DNA from: RFPW01 sp040401595
GTDB lineage: Bacteria > Pseudomonadota > Gammaproteobacteria > Burkholderiales > Burkholderiaceae_E
DNA: 36,305 bases
Reading direction: 5' to 3'
Assembly (NCBI GenBank): GCA_040401595.1
Contig: JBBAOE010000027.1
Location: 1-36,305, forward strand
Below, piece by piece: positions 29,356 to 36,305 of the stretch. Every line of letters starts with the position of its first letter. The first letter of the stretch is position 1. The position numbers and the translations under genes are program-made. The notes beneath the pieces were generated by a model. The model was not told where the DNA came from and searched no databases. It saw only the letters and a program-made list of their open reading frames with translations.

Positions 29356-29976
29356 ATGCAACTGCTTGCCAACACAACCTCGCCCTACGTGCGCATCGCC
29401 CGGGTCAGCCTGATCGAGAAGGGCGTCGACATTGTCCCGACGATCGTCGATCCATGGGCTGACGATCAGCGCCTGCGCGACGCCAATGCGGCTACCCGGG
29501 TCCCCGCACTGATTCTGGACGATGGAACTGCACTGACTGAGAGTCTGCTGATCGTGCAGTGGCTCGAGCAGACTCGTCCCGCGCCCGATTACCCGAGTCT
29601 GATCGGCCCGGACGCAAGCGGTGTGTTCGCGCGTGCGGGGATCGCGCTCGGCGTGATCGACGCGTCCGTGCACACGATCATCATCCGTAAGGTCACGGCG
29701 CCGGTGCTGTTTGACGAGACGCCGGTCGGGCTACGTCGCCGCCGCACCATGGCGGAAGGCATGCAGCGCCTCGAGTCGATCGAATCTCGTGCCCCGATGG
29801 CGGAAGACGGCATCCCACGCCTCGACGCGATTTGTGCGGTGACGGCCCTGGACTATTTGAATTTCCGCTTCAGCGGCGAAACCTGGATGCCGCCGATGCC
29901 TGCGTTGAACGCGTTGAGTGAGCGTCTTCGCAGACGCGCTTCGTTTGCGGGGACAATGCCTTACACGCTGGGCTGA
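29356..29976 (+). CDS. Glutathione S-transferase family protein
   Basis: This 206-residue GST begins MQLLANTTSPYVRIARVSLIEKGVD, with Ser-Pro-Tyr at the active-site place. TRVPALILDDGTALTESLLIVQWLEQTRP carries the cis-proline and the Glu-Ser pair that holds the gamma-glutamyl group. The C-terminal helical domain is complete (DAICAVTALDYLNFRF). GAGGAGCAAGAG lies just before the ATG. It is short and standard, unlike the extended GST two genes upstream. The last 16 bases overlap the 3' end of the opposite-strand LysR gene. Confidence 0.9.
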   Translation: MQLLANTTSPYVRIARVSLIEKGVDIVPTIVDPWADDQRLRDANAATRVPALILDDGTALTESLLIVQWLEQTRPAPDYPSLIGPDASGVFARAGIALGVIDASVHTIIIRKVTAPVLFDETPVGLRRRRTMAEGMQRLESIESRAPMAEDGIPRLDAICAVTALDYLNFRFSGETWMPPMPALNALSERLRRRASFAGTMPYTLG

Positions 29977-30920
29977 TTGGTTACCGGCTCACCGGACTGG
30001 TCTGAGGACTGAGTGAACTCCGCGGTTATCCCGGATTTTGCACAGCCCTCCAGATGGGCTAGCAAGAGTGCGAGCGGCGAGCCCTCTGCAGGTTCTGCGC
30101 GAACAACCAGCAACATTTGCCGGCGAGCCCATCCATCGTTTAGCGGCAACACTTGTAGTGACATCGCCGAAGCAAAGCTGTGAGCGGCTGCGAGCGGAAG
30201 GACGCCCACGCCCAAACGTGCCTCCACAGCGCGGCAAACGGATTCGAAGCTGCGCACCTGAACTCGCAGCGCCATCGTCCGCATGAGCGCCGTGGCCTGC
30301 GCCTCGAGAAGCCTTGTCAGGGTGCTGCCGCTGTCAAGCCCGATGAGGTCATGCTCGAGTAGATCCGCGAACATCAAATTGGCCTGTGAGATCGCCTGGT
30401 CTTTTCGAACGACGGCAGCCAGTTGGTCGCTTCGGTAGGGGCGCACATAGAGCCCTTGCACCTCTGCGCCGCTGACGATGACCCCAAGATCGATCTCTCC
30501 GCCCCGCACCCGGCGCACGGCATCATCGCTCCAGCACTCTTCCAGGACCAGACGAACGTCGGGGTGCGCACTTTGAAAGACCGCGATATCGCCTGGCAAG
30601 AACTGCGTCATGGCTGATGTATTGCCATGCAAGCGCAATACGCTGCGCGAGCCCTGCGTGTAGTTGGCCATTTCCGCGCGCATGTGATTGACTGAGGCGA
30701 TCACTGCGCGGGCAAGCACGAGCAGTTGCGTTCCCGCCGGTGTCAGGTCAAGTCCCCGGGAGTGACGCTCAAATAGTTGCGCCTTGAACTGGTGTTCAAG
30801 CAACGAAAGACGCCGACTCGCGGCGGGTACCGTGATGAAACTAGCTTCTGCCGCGCGGGTGAGATTTCTCATCTCGGCTGCTCGCACGAACAAGGCCAAT
30901 GAATCGAGGTCAGGCAACAT
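29961..30920 (-). CDS. LysR-family transcriptional regulator
   Basis: This 319-residue regulator has an N-terminal winged helix-turn-helix (LDSLALFVRAAEMRNLTRAAEASFITVPAASRRLSLLEHQFKAQLFERHSRGLDLTPAG) and a C-terminal substrate-binding domain of two lobes (MTQFLPGDIAVFQSAHPDVRLVLEE and later). It is divergent from the aldehyde dehydrogenase gene across about 195 bases, the usual arrangement for a LysR target. It is convergent with the GST gene, sharing 16 bases. It likely controls the aldehyde dehydrogenase gene and perhaps the catabolic genes nearby in response to a pathway intermediate. Confidence 0.93.
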   Translation of the reverse strand: MLPDLDSLALFVRAAEMRNLTRAAEASFITVPAASRRLSLLEHQFKAQLFERHSRGLDLTPAGTQLLVLARAVIASVNHMRAEMANYTQGSRSVLRLHGNTSAMTQFLPGDIAVFQSAHPDVRLVLEECWSDDAVRRVRGGEIDLGVIVSGAEVQGLYVRPYRSDQLAAVVRKDQAISQANLMFADLLEHDLIGLDSGSTLTRLLEAQATALMRTMALRVQVRSFESVCRAVEARLGVGVLPLAAAHSFASAMSLQVLPLNDGWARRQMLLVVRAEPAEGSPLALLLAHLEGCAKSGITAEFTQSSDQSGEPVTNQPSV

Positions 30921-31045
30921 GGACTTGAGTATCGCATCTGGACTTCCAATTCGTGCAACTCGCTATTGCCTCGATGCGAATTCAAATTCATGGTTTCCCT
31001 GCCTAGAATGAAGGTCTGAACCCGACGAGGCCTGCCCATGCCAGC

Positions 31046-31093
31046 CTCGCCCTCGGACTTGATCTCGGCCTTGATCTCGACCTTGACCTTGAC
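31046..31093. repeat. Degenerate hexamer tandem repeat in the LysR/aldehyde dehydrogenase spacer
   Basis: The stretch is built of 6-base units of the type CTYGRY. Two 12-base units, CTTGATCTCGGC (31058-31069) and CTTGATCTCGAC (31070-31081), are followed by CTTGAC twice (31082-31093), with looser copies before them. It ends 24 bases before the aldehyde dehydrogenase start codon, inside the 5' untranslated region or promoter. Confidence 0.75.
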
Positions 31094-31116
31094 CCGCTCG
31101 CGAAGGAGAAGTGTCC

Positions 31117-32550
31117 ATGAAGCAGATGTTTATCGGGGGGCGCTGGCTCTCGGCCCGGGATGGCCAAACGATCGATGTGATCAACCCGTCCGACGGCCAA
31201 CCCTTTGACAAAATCGCGCGCGGGTCGGCTCACGAGATCGATTTGGCCGTGCGTGCCGCCCGCGCAGCAATCGATTCGGCGTGGGGTCGAACGTCAGCGA
31301 CCGAGCGGGGTCGCTTGCTCAGTCGACTGGCCCAGACAATCATGGACCATCACGAGGAGCTCGCTCAGATCGAGGCGCGTGATACCGGTAAACCGATTTC
31401 AAGTGCCCGCAATGACATTACGGTGATGGCACGCTACTTTGAGTTCTATGGCGGCGCGGCTGACAAGCTGCATGGCGAAGTGATTCCGTTTTTGAACGGG
31501 CACCATGTTTGTCTGGTCCGTGAGCCGCTGGGTGTGACAGCTCATATCGTTCCATGGAATTATCCAGCCCAGATGATGGGTCGAACCATCGCTCCTGCCT
31601 TGGCGGCGGGCAACGCAGTCGTCCTGAAACCCGCCGAAGATACAAGTCTTTCGGCCCTTCGGGTGGCGCAGCTCTGCGCCGAGGTGGGTTTTCCCGACGG
31701 CGCAGTCAACATGGTGACTGGTCTGGGCGAAGAAGCGGGCGCCGCATTGGCTGCCCATCCGGGAATTGATTTTATTTCGTTTACCGGTTCCAACGAGGTT
31801 GGTACTCTAGTGCAAGAGGCAGCCGCGAAAAATGCGGTCAAGTGCGTTCTCGAGCTTGGCGGCAAGTCGCCGCAGATCGTTTTCGATGATGCCGATCTGG
31901 AGCGTGCGACCCCGATTATCGTGCGCGCCATCATTCAGAACGCAGGCCAGACTTGTACGGCTGGCAGCCGCTTGCTCGTTCAGTCGTCGATTTATGACCG
32001 CTTCGTCGAACAGGTGGCGAAGGTCTTCGCGACCACGCGTGTGGGATCTCCGGAGATGGATCGAGACTGTGGTCCGCTGATGAATGCATCGCAGCTTGCG
32101 CGTGTCAACCGTTATATCGACGCCGCCAAGGCCGCAGGCATTCCCGTTATTGCGCAGGGAGGCATCGACTCGGAGGTCCCCGCTGGTGGTTATTACGTGA
32201 CTCCAACGTTTTTTGCCCCGGTTCCGCGTGATGCCCCACTGGCCTGTGAGGAGGTTTTCGGCCCGGTTCTCGCTGCGTTCCCGTTTGACGACGAAGCAGA
32301 CGCCATCGCGCTTGCGAACGGAACTCCCTATGGTTTGCTGGCTGCAGTGTGGACCGAACAGGGTGCTCGCCAGACCCGGGTCGCCAAGGCGGTGCGTTCC
32401 GGACAACTATTCATCAACTGTTATGGCGCAGGCGGGGGGGTCGAGTTGCCCTTTGGTGGCACCAAGCGCAGCGGCCATGGCCGCGAAAAGGGCTTTCTGG
32501 CGCTCGAAGAAATGACGACGACCAAAACGATTATTCAGTACCACGGCTAA
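31117..32550 (+). CDS. NAD(P)-dependent aldehyde dehydrogenase
   Basis: This 477-residue enzyme oxidises an aldehyde to an acid. Active-site residues are Asn148 (VPWNYP), Glu246 (LELGGKS) and Cys280 (NAGQTCTAGSR), all in standard places, and the GSNEVG cofactor loop and the KRSGHGREKG C-terminal segment are present. The overall pattern resembles betaine-aldehyde or gamma-aminobutyraldehyde types, but the substrate is not clear. I chose ATG 31117 over GTG 31111 because AAGGAG is then 8 bases away. It faces the divergent LysR gene and is probably its target. It is convergent with the acyl-CoA dehydrogenase gene. Confidence 0.93.
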   Translation: MKQMFIGGRWLSARDGQTIDVINPSDGQPFDKIARGSAHEIDLAVRAARAAIDSAWGRTSATERGRLLSRLAQTIMDHHEELAQIEARDTGKPISSARNDITVMARYFEFYGGAADKLHGEVIPFLNGHHVCLVREPLGVTAHIVPWNYPAQMMGRTIAPALAAGNAVVLKPAEDTSLSALRVAQLCAEVGFPDGAVNMVTGLGEEAGAALAAHPGIDFISFTGSNEVGTLVQEAAAKNAVKCVLELGGKSPQIVFDDADLERATPIIVRAIIQNAGQTCTAGSRLLVQSSIYDRFVEQVAKVFATTRVGSPEMDRDCGPLMNASQLARVNRYIDAAKAAGIPVIAQGGIDSEVPAGGYYVTPTFFAPVPRDAPLACEEVFGPVLAAFPFDDEADAIALANGTPYGLLAAVWTEQGARQTRVAKAVRSGQLFINCYGAGGGVELPFGGTKRSGHGREKGFLALEEMTTTKTIIQYHG

Positions 32551-32556
32551 GGTCAG

Positions 32557-32573
32557 TTCCCGAGGCTCGGGAA
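32557..32573. terminator. Hairpin between convergent aldehyde and acyl-CoA dehydrogenase genes
   Basis: TTCCCG (32557-32562) pairs with CGGGAA (32568-32573) across a 5-base loop; two further bases each side of the loop are also complementary. It lies just after the aldehyde dehydrogenase stop. No T-run follows, so function is uncertain. Confidence 0.4.
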
Positions 32574-32628
32574 GTCAACGAGGAGCGCAAGCGCTGGTTT
32601 AGCTCGGCCTCAGCGTCGGGGCCGATCG

Positions 32629-33795
32629 CTAAAAAGAACGCGGCAATCCCAGCACGTGCTCAGCAACGTAGGAAAAAATCAGGTTGGTCGAGATCGGCGC
32701 AACCTGATAGAGGCGGGTCTCGCGAAACTTTCGTTCGACATCGTATTCGGCTGCAAAACCAAATCCGCCATGGGTCTGCAGACACACGTTGGCGGCTTCC
32801 CACGAGGCTTTGGCAGCCAGGTATTTCGCCATATTGGCTTCGGGGCCACAGGCGAGCTGCTGGTCGAACAACTCGCAGGCCCGAAAACGCATCAGATTGG
32901 CGGCTTCGGTCTCGATGTAGCTTTCCGCAATCGGGAACTGGACTCCCTGATTTTTCCCGATCGGGCGATCAAAGACCACCCGGGTTCGGGCGTAGTCACG
33001 GGCCTTGTTGATGAACCAGTAGGCATCCCCGATGCATTCGGCCGCGATCAGGATCCGCTCGGCGTTCAAGCCATCTAGGATGTAACGGAATCCAAGGCCT
33101 TCCTGGCCGATCCGGTTTTCAACGGGAATCTCCAGATTGTCGAAGAAGACCTCGTTCGTCTCATGATTCACCATGTTACGGATGGGTCTGATCGTCATCC
33201 CGTTGCCAATTGCCTGGCGCAGATCGACCAGAAAGATCGACATGCCTTCGGATTTTTTCTGGACTTGATCGAGCGGGGTCGTGCGAGCGAGCAGAATCAT
33301 CAGGTCCGAATGCTGGATGCGTGAGATCCAGACCTTCTGCCCGTTGACCAGGTAGCGGTCGCCCTGCCGAACTGCGGTCGTTTTGAGTTTCGTGGTGTCG
33401 GTACCGGTATTGGGCTCGGTCACCGCCATCGACTGCAGGCGGAGTTCTCCGCTTGCAATTTTGGGCAGGTATTGTCGTTTTTGTTCGTCCGAGCCATGAC
33501 GCAACAAGGTACCCATGTTGTACATCTGCCCGTGGCAGGCGCCTGCGTTACCCCCGCAGGCATTGATTTCCTCCATGATCACAGAGGCCTCGGCCAAGCC
33601 CAGTCCAGACCCACCATAGTCGGCCGGAATCAGTGCGGCCAGCCAGCCTGCGGTCGTTAAGGCGGAGACAAAGGCTTCCGGGTAGCCGCGAGCCTCATCG
33701 ATGCCTTGCCAATAGCTTGAATCAAATCGCCGACATAAATCGCGTACGGCATCGCGAAGTTCCTGGTGGCTATCGGGGCTTGGGAAGTCGGGCAT
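32629..33795 (-). CDS. Acyl-CoA dehydrogenase
   Basis: This 388-residue FAD enzyme introduces a double bond next to the CoA thioester. It shows MAVTEPNTGTDTTKLKTTAVRQGDRYLVNGQKVWISRI, the three-part layout of the family, and LQTHGGFGFAAEYDVERKFRE near the end. The usual short- and medium-chain catalytic Glu (in E-G-T near the C-terminus) is replaced by VAPIST. Glu246 in GLNAERILIA instead matches the catalytic position of isovaleryl- and long-chain acyl-CoA dehydrogenases. This suggests a branched or bulky substrate. It is divergent from the VOC gene with a 66-base gap. Confidence 0.92.
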   Translation of the reverse strand: MPDFPSPDSHQELRDAVRDLCRRFDSSYWQGIDEARGYPEAFVSALTTAGWLAALIPADYGGSGLGLAEASVIMEEINACGGNAGACHGQMYNMGTLLRHGSDEQKRQYLPKIASGELRLQSMAVTEPNTGTDTTKLKTTAVRQGDRYLVNGQKVWISRIQHSDLMILLARTTPLDQVQKKSEGMSIFLVDLRQAIGNGMTIRPIRNMVNHETNEVFFDNLEIPVENRIGQEGLGFRYILDGLNAERILIAAECIGDAYWFINKARDYARTRVVFDRPIGKNQGVQFPIAESYIETEAANLMRFRACELFDQQLACGPEANMAKYLAAKASWEAANVCLQTHGGFGFAAEYDVERKFRETRLYQVAPISTNLIFSYVAEHVLGLPRSF

Positions 33796-33861
33796 AGTGG
33801 AAATTGCTACTTACAAAACCAGAAGTCATCGACTACGGTGGCTGCTGGAGGGAGACGTGGC

Positions 33862-34257
33862 GTGATTCATCATTTAGACCATCTCGTGCTAACGACCGAA
33901 CACGAAGAGGCCTGCATCTCGTTTTATACCAAGATTTTGGGGATGCAACTCGAAACGTTTGTCGGTGGCGATCCACCTGTCCAGCGCCGGGCATTCCGGT
34001 TTGGCGATCAGAAAATCAACTTGCACCTCAAGGGCCGCGAGTTCGAACCAAAAGCGCTGTGCCCGACCCCGGGCGCTCTGGACCTGTGTTTTATCGCTGA
34101 CTGTTCAATCGAGGAGGTCCAGGCGCGATTGCAGGCATGGAATTACCCAATTGTCGAGGGGCCGGTCGAACGGACCGGAGCAACCCAGAAGATCCTGTCA
34201 GTCTATGTGCGTGACCCCGACCAGAATCTGATCGAAATTTCACAACCAATCTTTTAG
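33862..34257 (+). CDS. VOC-family (glyoxalase/dioxygenase fold) protein
   Basis: This protein of about 131 residues has the two beta-alpha-beta-beta-beta modules of the vicinal oxygen chelate fold: IHHLDHLVLTTEHEEACISFYTKILGMQLETF, then GALDLCFIADCSIEEVQARLQAWNYPIVEGPVERTGATQKILSVYVRDPDQNLIEIS. His4 or His7 and the Glu in IEIS are likely metal ligands. I chose GTG 33862 because GGAGGGAGA lies upstream and it gives the family start; the frame is open upstream to 33766, but that part overlaps the divergent gene. It could be an isomerase, lyase or dioxygenase. It leads an operon with the TTT binding protein. Confidence 0.88.
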   Translation: MIHHLDHLVLTTEHEEACISFYTKILGMQLETFVGGDPPVQRRAFRFGDQKINLHLKGREFEPKALCPTPGALDLCFIADCSIEEVQARLQAWNYPIVEGPVERTGATQKILSVYVRDPDQNLIEISQPIF

Positions 34258-34270
34258 TTAGGAGAACGCA

Positions 34271-35320
34271 GTGATCAGGATTCAAATCGAGCTAGGGTTG
34301 CGTCAGCGTTGCGCTCGCGGTCTTGCGGCAGCTGGCATGGTGTGTTCCAGGCTTGGGGTGCTTGGGATGATTGGCATGCTGACCCTGGGTGCCCAGCAAC
34401 AGGTCCAGGCACAGTCGTTCCCCACCCGGCCTGTTGTCATGGTTGTGCCATTCGCCGCTGGTGGACCCACCGACGTCGTCGCTCGAATGCTGGCGGTGCC
34501 CATGGGCAAAAGCCTGGGGCAAACGGTCGTGGTTGAAAATGCACTGGGCGCCGGGGGTACGATCGGTGCGCAACGGGTCGTTAAATCAGCGCCAGACGGC
34601 TATACGGTTTTCTTGCATCACATGGGGATGGCGACAGCGCCTGCTCTGTATCGGAAACTGAGTTTTGACCCGCTCAAAGACTTCGAGTACGTCGGTCAGG
34701 TCCTCGATGTTCCGATGACGCTTCTCTCGAGAAAAGACTTTCCTGCCAGCAATCTGAATGAGCTGATCGCCCACGTGCGCGCCAACAAGGAGAAGGTCAC
34801 CTTGGCGAATGCCGGTCTGGGTGCGGTCTCGCACCTGTGCGGCATGCTGTTCATGAGCACCATTGGCGTCGATCTGACGACTGTTCCGTATAAGGGCACG
34901 GCGCCTGCGATGACCGATTTGATGGGCGGGCAGGTCGATCTGTTATGCGATCAGACGACGCAAACCGTCCCCATCATTCGCGATGGGCGGGTCAAAGTCT
35001 ATGGCGTGACCACGCTCAAGCGTCTGGGAGCGCTCGCCAATGTGCCCACGCTAGACGAGCAGGGCCTGAAGGGGTTTGAGGTCAAGGTCTGGCACGGCCT
35101 CTATGCGCCTAAAGGAACGCCGCGCGACGTACTCGACAAGATCAATCTGGCCTTGCGCGATGCGCTTGCCGATCCCGGCATCCGTCAGCGTTTGGCTGAC
35201 CTGAGTTCGGACATCCCGTCCGCCGACAAGATCACGCCGCAGGGGCTCAAGACGCACCTCGAAGCCGAGATTGCCAAGTGGGGACCGGTCATTCAAAAAG
35301 CGGGTATCTATGCCGACTGA
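34271..35320 (+). CDS. Tripartite tricarboxylate transporter-type (Bug) solute-binding protein
   Basis: This 349-residue secreted protein starts at GTG 34271 with AGGAGA 5 bases upstream. The signal peptide runs to about VQAQS. The mature start FPTRPVVMVVPFAAGGPTDVVARMLA is the Bug-family hallmark, followed by VVENALGAGGTIGAQRVVKSAPDGYTVFLHHMGM and GVDLTTVPYKGTAPAMTDLMGGQVDLLCDQT. It binds a small carboxylate in the periplasm. No TctA or TctB membrane genes are in view, which is common for Bug proteins in Burkholderiales. It sits between VOC and enoyl-CoA hydratase genes and overlaps the latter by 11 bases. Confidence 0.93.
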   Translation: MIRIQIELGLRQRCARGLAAAGMVCSRLGVLGMIGMLTLGAQQQVQAQSFPTRPVVMVVPFAAGGPTDVVARMLAVPMGKSLGQTVVVENALGAGGTIGAQRVVKSAPDGYTVFLHHMGMATAPALYRKLSFDPLKDFEYVGQVLDVPMTLLSRKDFPASNLNELIAHVRANKEKVTLANAGLGAVSHLCGMLFMSTIGVDLTTVPYKGTAPAMTDLMGGQVDLLCDQTTQTVPIIRDGRVKVYGVTTLKRLGALANVPTLDEQGLKGFEVKVWHGLYAPKGTPRDVLDKINLALRDALADPGIRQRLADLSSDIPSADKITPQGLKTHLEAEIAKWGPVIQKAGIYAD

Positions 35321-36239
35321 TGGGGGTACTCCGGATCAGGCGCGCGCCGAGGGCGATTTGGCTATGTTGTGGGTGCCGCTCAACGAGGTCGGACCGTTTG
35401 CGACGCTCAAGGTTGAGAGGCACGCCGGTTCAGCTGTCGGTTCCGGTGCCGGTTCTGCTGCAGGTGTAAATGCAGACTCGGCCGCCGATACGGTCGTTAA
35501 GGTCACCCTGAATCGACCGGAGGTCGCCAACGCATTCAATACCCAGATGGGCCAGGATCTGCTCGATTTATGGACCTATCTGACTGAAGCTGATCATGAC
35601 GTGCGCTGTGTCGTATTGACCGGTGCGGGGGAATCGGTGTTTTGCGCAGGCGCCGATCTTAAAGAACGTAACGGGATGAGCGTGCATCAGTGGCAACGTC
35701 AGCATGCGTTGTTCGAACGGATGGCCTGCGCGCTCACCGAGCTGCCGATCCCGGTGATTGCTGCGGTAAACGGACATGCGTATGCGGGCGGATTTGAGAC
35801 CGCGCTGTCCTGCGACTTTATTTATGCGTCCCGTCTGGCCCGCTTTGCGCTCACGGAGGTGACGCTCGGGATCATGCCGGGCATCGGTGGGACGCAGAAT
35901 TTGCCGCGGGCGATCGGCGACCGCAGAGCCCGCGAAATCTTGCTGACCGGCGCCCCGATCAGCGCAGATCGTGCACTGGCGTGGGGGTTGGTCAACGATC
36001 TCTTTGAGCCGGGCGAGGTCCTGACCCATGCGCTCGATGTCGCCCGACGGATTGCCGGTAACGCACCGCTTTCGGTGCGTCAGATCAAGAAATCGGTACG
36101 TTATGGTCGTGAGATGGACTTGCGTACAGCGTTTCGCTTTGAAGTCGAAGCCTACAATCATCTGATCCAGACCGAGGATCGGACTGAGGGCATCCTCGCC
36201 TTCAACGAGCGCAGAAAACCAGCGTTCAAGGGCCGCTGA
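35310..36239 (+). CDS. Enoyl-CoA hydratase/isomerase (crotonase) family protein
   Basis: This 309-residue crotonase shows FCAGADLKERNGMS for the oxyanion hole, HAYAGGFETALSCDFIYAS with Glu163, and LTEVTLGIMPGIGGTQNLPR with Glu183. These two Glu match the catalytic pair of enoyl-CoA hydratase, so hydration is likely. An insertion of about 22 residues rich in Gly, Ala and Ser (residues 39-60) splits the first beta-strands, which is not usual. I chose ATG 35310, which overlaps the previous stop; Met19 at 35364 is possible, and neither has a strong ribosome binding site. It would act after the acyl-CoA dehydrogenase. Confidence 0.92.
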   Translation: MPTDGGTPDQARAEGDLAMLWVPLNEVGPFATLKVERHAGSAVGSGAGSAAGVNADSAADTVVKVTLNRPEVANAFNTQMGQDLLDLWTYLTEADHDVRCVVLTGAGESVFCAGADLKERNGMSVHQWQRQHALFERMACALTELPIPVIAAVNGHAYAGGFETALSCDFIYASRLARFALTEVTLGIMPGIGGTQNLPRAIGDRRAREILLTGAPISADRALAWGLVNDLFEPGEVLTHALDVARRIAGNAPLSVRQIKKSVRYGREMDLRTAFRFEVEAYNHLIQTEDRTEGILAFNERRKPAFKGR

Positions 36240-36282
36240 ACACCGAATCAGTTCGCCAATCAGCCGCGCAAGGAGCCACCTG

Positions 36283-36305
36283 ATGTCCACCGTCCTCGAT
36301 GTCCG
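36283..36305 (+). CDS. Start of a further gene, cut by the window edge
   Basis: An ATG at 36283 has AAGGAG 8 bases upstream and follows the enoyl-CoA hydratase gene by 43 bases on the same strand, so it probably continues that operon. Only MSTVLDV is visible and no family can be named. Confidence 0.5.

Overview
The window is GC-rich, gene-dense chromosomal DNA. It most resembles a betaproteobacterium of the order Burkholderiales, such as an Alcaligenaceae or Comamonadaceae relative. This placement is inferred from gene content: a Bug-type tripartite-tricarboxylate (TTT) binding protein, a Liv-type ABC operon, a CaiB/BaiF CoA-transferase, IorAB-type molybdenum hydroxylase subunits and several CoA-dependent catabolic enzymes. 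I saw no tRNA, rRNA, CRISPR array, insertion sequence or prophage gene.

Layout. (1) 1-10.6 kb holds scattered single genes: a cut-off protein at the left edge resembling the start of FliG, a secreted cyclase-family hydrolase, a secreted nucleotide-pyrophosphatase-type phosphodiesterase, a decayed reading frame, TerC, a CHRD protein, an acyl-CoA ligase, a half-size EamA transporter, an S9 peptidase and a beta-lactamase-fold serine hydrolase. (2) 10.57-11.02 kb is a gene-free spacer with a perfect 12-bp hairpin, four 13-bp tandem repeats, a 14-bp palindrome and three CCTAGG sites. (3) 11.0-17.9 kb is a run of eight plus-strand genes: PQQ/sorbosone dehydrogenase, diheme cytochrome c, 2Fe-2S subunit, Tat-exported molybdopterin subunit, SoxX, SoxY, SoxZ, SoxA. 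There is no soxB or soxCD, and SoxY has lost the usual GGCGG end. This is the most unusual part of the window. (4) An N-terminally truncated metallo-beta-lactamase-fold gene and a CoA-transferase lie on the minus strand. (5) 20.0-27.9 kb is a Liv-type ABC operon with one binding protein, one pair of ATPases and two complete permease pairs, followed by a small secreted YtkA/FixH-like protein and an SDR dehydrogenase. (6) 27.9-36.3 kb is a catabolic island: two GST-family proteins, a SnoaL-like protein, a LysR regulator, an aldehyde dehydrogenase, an acyl-CoA dehydrogenase, a VOC protein, a TTT binding protein, an enoyl-CoA hydratase and the start of another gene.

How the parts may work together. 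Region 3 looks like a periplasmic oxidation module. The two dehydrogenase systems would pass electrons to c-type cytochromes, and the SoxYZ carrier with the SoxXA cytochrome would provide thiol-linked substrate handling. Regions 4-6 look like uptake of a small organic acid or amide followed by CoA activation, acyl-CoA dehydrogenation and hydration. The substrate cannot be named from sequence alone.
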